Positions 22,666 to 27,944 of a stretch of DNA of 27,944 nucleotides are shown here, one piece after another. The notes below the pieces were generated by a model. It worked only from the letters and a program-made list of their open reading frames with translations, ran no database searches and was not told where the DNA came from. Made by a program: the position numbers and the translations under genes. Source of the DNA: Didymodactylos carnosus (taxonomy: Eukaryota > Rotifera > Eurotatoria > Philodinida > Philodinidae); contig CAJNOQ010001853.1 of the NCBI GenBank assembly GCA_905250885.1, positions 1 to 27,944 on the forward strand, written 5' to 3'. The first letter of the stretch is position 1; each line of letters starts with the position of its first letter.

Positions 22666-23009
22666 TAAACCCGTGATGAGGCATAGTCTATGCTGTATAC
22701 TGTATACGGACCGTTTCTAGACCGTCTTATCGACAAGTCATTTACCTCTTTTATTTTGCTGTCATTACCATTAATAGTGTATATACAACGCTGAGTCTCT
22801 TCGAATAACTTAGAATTTTAGAATTCAATACTGTTGTGGCGACATCTCGTGAACAGAGGTAGATGGAGTAAAAAAAAAATTTTGTCACAGGACCAACATT
22901 CCCTGAAACTTGTTCTTAAGATCTGACCTATGGTTACCGAGATACGTTTCTTCACTCTCAAAAAAAGGTTGGTCAATAAATTTACTAAATGGGTTCGAGA
23001 GAATAAAAA

Positions 23010-23106
23010 ACCCATTCCGAAATCTCTGAAGGTATTTCATCAGCCCAAAAGTCCATTCCTAAACCTAAAGATCGATGAAACAATACTTAAAGATTTCGGA
23101 ACGGGT
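23010..23106. repeat. Inverted repeat, 33-bp arms
   Basis: ACCCATTCCGAAATCT... at 23010-23042 pairs with 23074-23106 (...AGATTTCGGAACGGGT) with about seven mismatches and a 31-base loop. TCAATAAA (22974-22981) and its complement TTTATTGA (about 23122-23129) suggest the palindrome once extended to about 22973-23130. Probably a decayed MITE. Confidence 0.65.
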
Positions 23107-23771
23107 CTCAGAAAGCTTGAGTTTATTGATTTGTAACTGTCACGTAGCTTTTTTGATTTGAGCAGCGTCATCAATCCATTTTGGGTTCGGAAAGTTGTTA
23201 ATAACCCCATATGAGGGTGAGCAAGAGAAACTAGCACAAGTCTTACTACGAAGATGGTTTTTTAGAACTACAGCCTAGAATTTTATCTTGATCCGACCGT
23301 AGGCTTGGTTTATCCTTTTGTTCTCAAAACTGAGCCCTCTTTGGTATAGCACCAAGTTTTATCTTTAGTAGGTTTTGTTAAGATCAGTTACTATCACTCA
23401 TATCTTACTCGTTTGATTTTTAGACAATTTCTCAATATGCCAATTATTACTGGCGTGGCGATTAAATAAGAATCAACTCTTCATTATAAGACATCAATTT
23501 TGTACGTATTTTCGTTCACTTATTGAAAAAGTTTGTATGATTATCACCAAATTTTTCAGCATGATCTCACATTTTTATTTCTCAACAAAGTATAATGCCA
23601 ACAGGATGTGTTACCACACCGGAAAACGAGAACATTCAATGATTTAGCTTAAAGAGTATCAATCTTGATACCCCTGATATTAGTACAAAAAAGCTGTTGA
23701 AATTGATATCGGCTTCCAGATGATCTTTTTGTTGTGTGAATATAATGTGAAACGAAAAGAACCTATAGATT

Positions 23772-23779
23772 TATATAAA
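23772..23779 (+). promoter_or_regulatory. TATA-like element
   Basis: TATATAAA lies 60 bases upstream of the ATG at 23840, a workable distance for a core promoter with a short 5' UTR. TA-rich octamers are common in this DNA, so the assignment is weak. Confidence 0.25.
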
Positions 23780-23839
23780 GATGTTTCAGAATGAAAAATT
23801 AGATTCTTAATTAATTAAGATATTGTATAAAATGTTACG

Positions 23840-24040
23840 ATGATATCCACCGTGTGGTTCATTTCCATTATTATTCAAGCGTGTGTTGTCGCTCGATGGT
23901 GCGACTGTGTAAATAAAGCAAATTTTACCAATTATTTGAATAATGCATTTGAAAATTCTTCAGATGACATTCGACGCACTTGGGTGTTAATTGCATTGAT
24001 GGATGATTATCGTGGCTATTCATCTGATTGTTCGTCCTAA
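23840..24040 (+). CDS. Possible small secreted protein, 66 aa
   Basis: I do not recognise the family. The N-terminus looks like a signal peptide: a hydrophobic run from about residue 5 to 18 (VWFISIIIQACVVA), with possible cleavage before R19. The remaining 48 residues contain three Cys (21, 23 and 64) and two N-glycosylation sequons (NFT, NSS). The composition is soluble and balanced (DDIRRTWVLIALMDDYRGYSSDC), unlike the Lys/Phe/Ile-rich random ORFs nearby. A TATA-like octamer lies 60 bases upstream. A four-codon upstream ORF (ATG at 23832) overlaps the start. The ORF could be a complete small gene, a first exon, or the remnant of a longer secreted protein cut by a stop. No splice donor was convincing. 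Confidence 0.4.
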   Translation: MISTVWFISIIIQACVVARWCDCVNKANFTNYLNNAFENSSDDIRRTWVLIALMDDYRGYSSDCSS

Positions 24041-26130
24041 AGTTGACTTAAATGGAAAAATTCCATGTTCGAACTCATAATTAAATGGCGCACATTTACA
24101 AACTGAATACTACTTTTGGTTCGATTCAAATTTCTAAAAAAATGTCAGAATCAGGTTATATTGGTTATTATCGAGAAGGTTGATAATACAGCTTTTATAG
24201 GTTATCAAAAAGAGTCAGAGTTTAGAACGAGAAACCAATTTCTATTACCCATGTACCTTTTACTCGCGCAGTGAGGTACATTTTATACTCTAAAACTCGA
24301 TCTGTTAGCAGTCTAAAAACGACTGGATAAGTTCGTTTACTACACTGTTTTTCGCTCAAATTTCAGCGGAAACTAGCGTCGCTCAGAATCACAGAACATG
24401 CGGACAATTTTGAGAAGATTCCAAATAAAACAAAACTTTCTTGTTCACATTGCAGCATACTTTATCACAATTTATGGTAAATTTATTGTTGTTCTTTCAT
24501 TAGTATACAGCATTTTACGTATATGCAAAATTTCGTAAAAAAACAACTAATGCTTGAAACTAACACGTTTGAAAAGATCACTTATCTATTTCCTAAAACT
24601 TCGGTCTGCGTTGTGAACATGTGAATCCGAACTAATGATATATCATAATGAATGATATCCTCCGTATTTTCTTTTTACTCTTTTTCTTTTAGGTTCCTAG
24701 GCTTAATGTTTTTTAAAAGGTTCGTTACTTCATTCTCTACAGAAAACATATCGAACATTTTTCTATATATTGTAAAATAAAAATATATAGAGGAAATACT
24801 GCGAAGCTTCAATTTTGATTTTGACAATTTTGCAATTCGTTGAATCAAAAACGAATACTCGTATTGAAATAAAACCAAAACCACATTTTTATAACGAATA
24901 TGACTCCTGCTATCATTTATTATATGAATGATATATGATCGAAACTTTAGTGATGATGTCCATTTAAAGGTGGTTTGCTACTGCCAATAGTTTGAGGCAT
25001 CAGCACAATGGAAGCCTCCTATCGTTTCTCCTGTTACTCTAGTTGCCATGAGACTAGATTCACGTTCTACACAGAGATTTACCGGGAATCCCGCGACATT
25101 TTAAAGTTCCCAGCTCCCATGAGTTTTAATAAAATCACCTTCATCAGAGACATTTATCTTTTTGTTTTATCGAGTCGCATAATATAAACCCATTGATTTT
25201 GTGAAAAAAAATTTTATGTTTCTGGAGTTTTTATTGTCACATTAGTGACTGTGTATTACAAGTCATACTAACCTCGACCATCATATGAACAAAGTGATGA
25301 AATGTCCAATGCCAGAGATGTGAGATAACTATCCCGGGAAGGGATGCGCAGGATTTAACTGGGATGATGTGAAACGCATGGTTACTACATAATGGCTATG
25401 GCTATCTAGGATAGTCATGTCATGTCACGCCTCTACCACATGCTAACCAAAAGAACAGGAATATTAACGAAAAGAGCAAGCTTTTTTACTGGATTCTAGA
25501 GTATGGGCAATGTTGACGGTTATCTATCTCGGAACTTTTTGTTCAATACATATTAGGCCAAAAAACTTTTCAACTAACAGAAGCGCTTGAAAGGCTGCTT
25601 TCGTTATTTTTGAATTTTCCATAACGTAACTTGTTTTCAAAATGGGATACGTTTAGAATTAAAATAGGTAAGAATCTGTTAGGATCTTAATAGTAAGAAC
25701 GACGACGTTTTTTTAATAATATCCATTCAAGATTCGCCGAGAATTTTTGAATTTTTATCTGCATTATCCAAAGCAGCATTTGAACAGTGTTGAAGAATGA
25801 AGAGAAATTTCATATTTTTTCGGGTGTCCAACCGTGGACGTTAACCTGCATGTATACTCTCTAAAAAGTTGTTGAACACTTTCGAGAGAGCAAATGGTAG
25901 CAGAGTCTGGAAGAAAAATGACCGTAAAATTTTATCTATTATCTTATCAAAATCTTAAAGGATAAGACCTTAGTAAGATAATTTTAAGAAGTGTCTAGGA
26001 TTTTTATTAGGGTATCCTTTATGCTCAGATCTCCTACGAGTAGTTCAACTTTAACATCAATACACACATTCATGAATGTTTTGGTTCATCACATCTAAGG
26101 GGAAGATAAAATCAACTTTATTTTATTAGG
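24041..26130. other. Non-coding region with possible repeat debris
   Basis: No gene is supported. The hairpin ATGTACCT (24251-24258) / AGGTACAT (24274-24281) is visible. Two stretches, about 24960-25140 and 25300-25440, are less AT-rich than their surroundings and look like pieces of other repeats or a decayed gene; I cannot name them. The ORF at 24675-24884 (minus) has no recognisable domain. Confidence 0.4.
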
Positions 26131-27944
26131 ACCTATGTAGCTTACAAAGAGATAGCTGTTGAACCACGAGACAAAATTTGGTTTGATGATAAATTACTTA
26201 CTTTATATAAGAAGAAATGTAAGCTATTAGTGAGAGTTCGCACTATGTAACTAAGAGTTCGCTTTACCACTTGCAGTTGTATAAAGAAGTTGCTAATGAA
26301 TTTAAAGTAGCTTGTCTCTCTACAAAAGAAAACTACTATAAGAGAACAAACAAGAAAGTTCTTACTTTTCCCAAAAGTTGGTGGAGTTTAGTAAAACATA
26401 CGTTAGGTAGAGGTCGAACAACTGCTATTCCAGCCCTATATAATAGTCAAAAGCAAGTTATAGTGGATGTGCAGACCGAGATTTTGAATAGTTTACTTTG
26501 CAGAAGTAACTACATGGACTGGACCTAACATCGATCCAAAGGTTGCAGATGCTTTGCCTGAATCTACGGTTATACTTGATAAGTTTAAGGTACAGCAACC
26601 GGATGTTGAAAAAATTTTAAGTAAGCTTGATCCAAGTCGCGCATGCTCGCCAGGAATGACTAATCGTATGCTAAAACAAATGGTACCCTCTTTAGTAACA
26701 CCGATTACTAAACTAGTCTACGAGTCATTTGAGAGTTTTGTTTTTCCTGATCGCTGGAAGAATGGTATGGTAAATCCGTTATATAAAAGTGATGATTTTT
26801 TAGATCCATCAAATTATCGTCCTATAACCTTATTGCCAGCGTTATCGAAAATTTCAGAAAGATTAGTCCACAGGCAGTTATACAATCATCTTGTTAAAAA
26901 TAAACTTTTATCGCCATTTCAATCTGGTTTTGTAGAAGGATAGCCCGACTAATTTATTATTAGATGTCGTAAACAAAATAAAACTAATAAGTTCGTTCGT
27001 GCTGCATTGTTAGACTTTAAAAAAGCCTTTGATAACGTTAATCATGAATGTTTATTGTTGAAACTTTACAAAAAAGGTGTAAGGGGTAAAACTTTAAAGT
27101 GGATAGAAATTATCTGTAAGAGCTTACTATTCAGACTATGCTTGACGGTAAAATGTGTCAGAAACGGCTGGTCACAAAAGGAGTGCCACAAAGATCAATC
27201 CTTGGTCCTTTATTGCTCTTGGTTTATATAGACGATCTACCAAACAATATAGAAAGTACTGTGAGATTATTTGTGGACGATGTAATTTTAATAAATAAAT
27301 GAGAATGATCCTCTAAATTGTACGCTAAGGTTAAATGGAGATTTAGTTAGAATACAAGAATGGTTAGAAAAATGGCATATTCCCTTAAATCAGGCTAAGT
27401 GTGAAGCAATAACTTTTAGTTCGCGTTATTATAGTAAGAAAGCATCAACCTTACCATCCCTGTTGTTATACGTTGCTTCGATTACGCAGAAAGATGTAGT
27501 TAAATACTTAGATATGTTTTTTACAAGTGACATGTCGTGGACATATCACATTGAAAAGGTGCATTCTAAGGTATCGTCTATTGTAGGATTAATAAAACTG
27601 CATAAGCATTTACTGACTAAAAATGCACTTGAAATTATTTTTAAATCTTGTGTACTATCAATTTTGAACTATGGTGCTGTCATATACTGATTGACTACAT
27701 CGAGTAATTTGAATAAACTGGAGAGTCTGCAGTATTATGCTGCTTTAGCCGCCTTAGGAGCAATGAAGGGATCAGCGAAGGACAAATTATTTAATATTGG
27801 AGGTTGGATCACAATAAAAGATCATTTTAGAATACTTCGTTGATCAGTTTTTGCAAAAATAGTACAAGGTTTTACTCCTCAATATCTTACTGTTCATTTA
27901 CAACGTCATCAGCCTCATGAGAGATATAGTTTACGTAGTAATCA
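26131..27944 (+). mobile_element. 5'-truncated non-LTR retrotransposon (LINE), runs off the window
   Basis: Homology to LINE ORF2 begins at about 26131, in the linker between endonuclease and reverse transcriptase (KIWFDDKLLTLYKKK). It continues through the RT domain and the C-terminal region to the window end, so the 3' end is not seen. No endonuclease sequence was found upstream, which fits the 5' truncation usual for LINE insertions. The motifs SNYRPITLLPALSKISERLV, LLDFKKAFDNVNHE, GVPQRSILGPLL and the NYGAVIY region point to the Jockey/CR1-like group of LINEs; the exact clade is not decided. Confidence 0.9.
26131..27944 (+). pseudogene. Decayed LINE ORF2 (reverse transcriptase and C-terminal region)
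   Basis: Readable pieces in order: 26131-26247, a WFDD linker ending in a stop at 26248; about 26271-26528, ending in a stop; 26554-26940, the RT N-terminal part through the fingers (NYRPITLLP, SGFVEG), with a TAG at 26941 and a local double frameshift to about 26980; about 26980-27170, RT block A (LLDFKKAFDNVNHE). A frameshift then leads to 27180-27299, GVPQRSILGPLL and the catalytic box. That box reads FVDD at 27270-27281, where the family usually has FADD; both aspartates remain. A stop and shift lead to 27304-27687 (WLEKW, YLDMFF, NYGAVIY). An in-frame TGA at 27688 and another at about 27841 interrupt the C-terminal part, which is otherwise open to the window end. At least seven disabling changes make it non-functional. 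The TGA at 27688 stands where relatives often have Trp, so it may be a single-base change. Confidence 0.88.

Larger units (their letters stand above)
21768..22725. mobile_element. Fold-back element with arms of tandem ~16-bp repeats
   Basis: The left arm (21871-22006) and right arm (22530-22665) are near-exact inverted copies of about 136 bp. Each is an array of about nine degenerate 14-16 bp units of the form GGACAGWTGCTCGCNN. Outside the arrays, ACGGTCTAGAAATGGTCC (21768-21785) pairs with its near-complement at 22708-22725, and CATAGTCTA/CATAGACTA blocks also correspond. The inverted structure therefore extends beyond the arrays, with about 50 extra bases on the left. The unpaired interior (about 22010-22529) is AT-rich and encodes nothing recognisable. 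The architecture resembles animal Foldback elements, whose long arms contain tandem subrepeats. No target-site duplication was identified. Confidence 0.82.
22726..23839. other. Non-coding region with an inverted repeat
   Basis: No gene is supported. The ORFs on both strands between 22818 and 23237 are palindrome shadows. The region contains the inverted repeat at 23010-23106 and, at its right end, a TATA-like TATATAAA at 23772-23779, 60 bases before the small ORF that follows. Confidence 0.4.

Noticed and set aside
24116..24131. tRNA B-box-like GGTTCGATTC
   Set aside because: No A box at the right distance and no acceptor stem could be drawn around it.

Overview
The window is AT-rich eukaryotic nuclear DNA from a small-intron invertebrate. 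Most introns are about 60 bp, and the genes sit among AT-rich non-coding DNA, microsatellites and small decayed transposons. A nuclear receptor with two DNA-binding domains is known mainly from flatworms, rotifers, molluscs and some crustaceans. With ~60 bp introns and low GC, I favour a rotifer, possibly a bdelloid. This is inference; there is no ribosomal or mitochondrial marker in the window.

Layout, left to right. 1-3049 is non-coding, with a hAT-like MITE at 578-820. 3050-5740 (+) is a ten-exon gene for a two-DBD nuclear receptor (2DBD-NR, 521 aa), whose one long intron holds a fold-back element. 5741-15883 is about 10 kb without a recognisable gene. It holds simple repeats, hairpins and one short CORE-SINE-like match, and lies directly upstream of a developmental transcription factor gene. 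15884-20456 (+) is a five-exon gene for an Sp6-9 family zinc-finger factor (416 aa). It has a 21-nt first coding exon, a 16-residue polyQ tract, a Buttonhead box, three C2H2 fingers and a GC-AG intron inside the finger region. About 20.8-23.2 kb is a cluster of non-autonomous mobile elements: a hAT MITE with a perfect 8-bp target-site duplication, two inverted-repeat elements, and a fold-back whose arms are tandem ~16-bp repeats. 23840-24040 (+) may encode a 66-aa secreted protein. 26131 to the window end is a 5'-truncated, decayed non-LTR retrotransposon with reverse transcriptase and C-terminal sequence.

The two well-supported genes encode transcription factors: one a nuclear receptor with two zinc modules, the other a GC/GT-box binding Sp factor. 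They are transcribed in the same direction, but nothing shows that they act together. Exon boundaries were set by eye from GT(GC)-AG signals, phase continuity and family motifs. Every junction listed keeps the frame.
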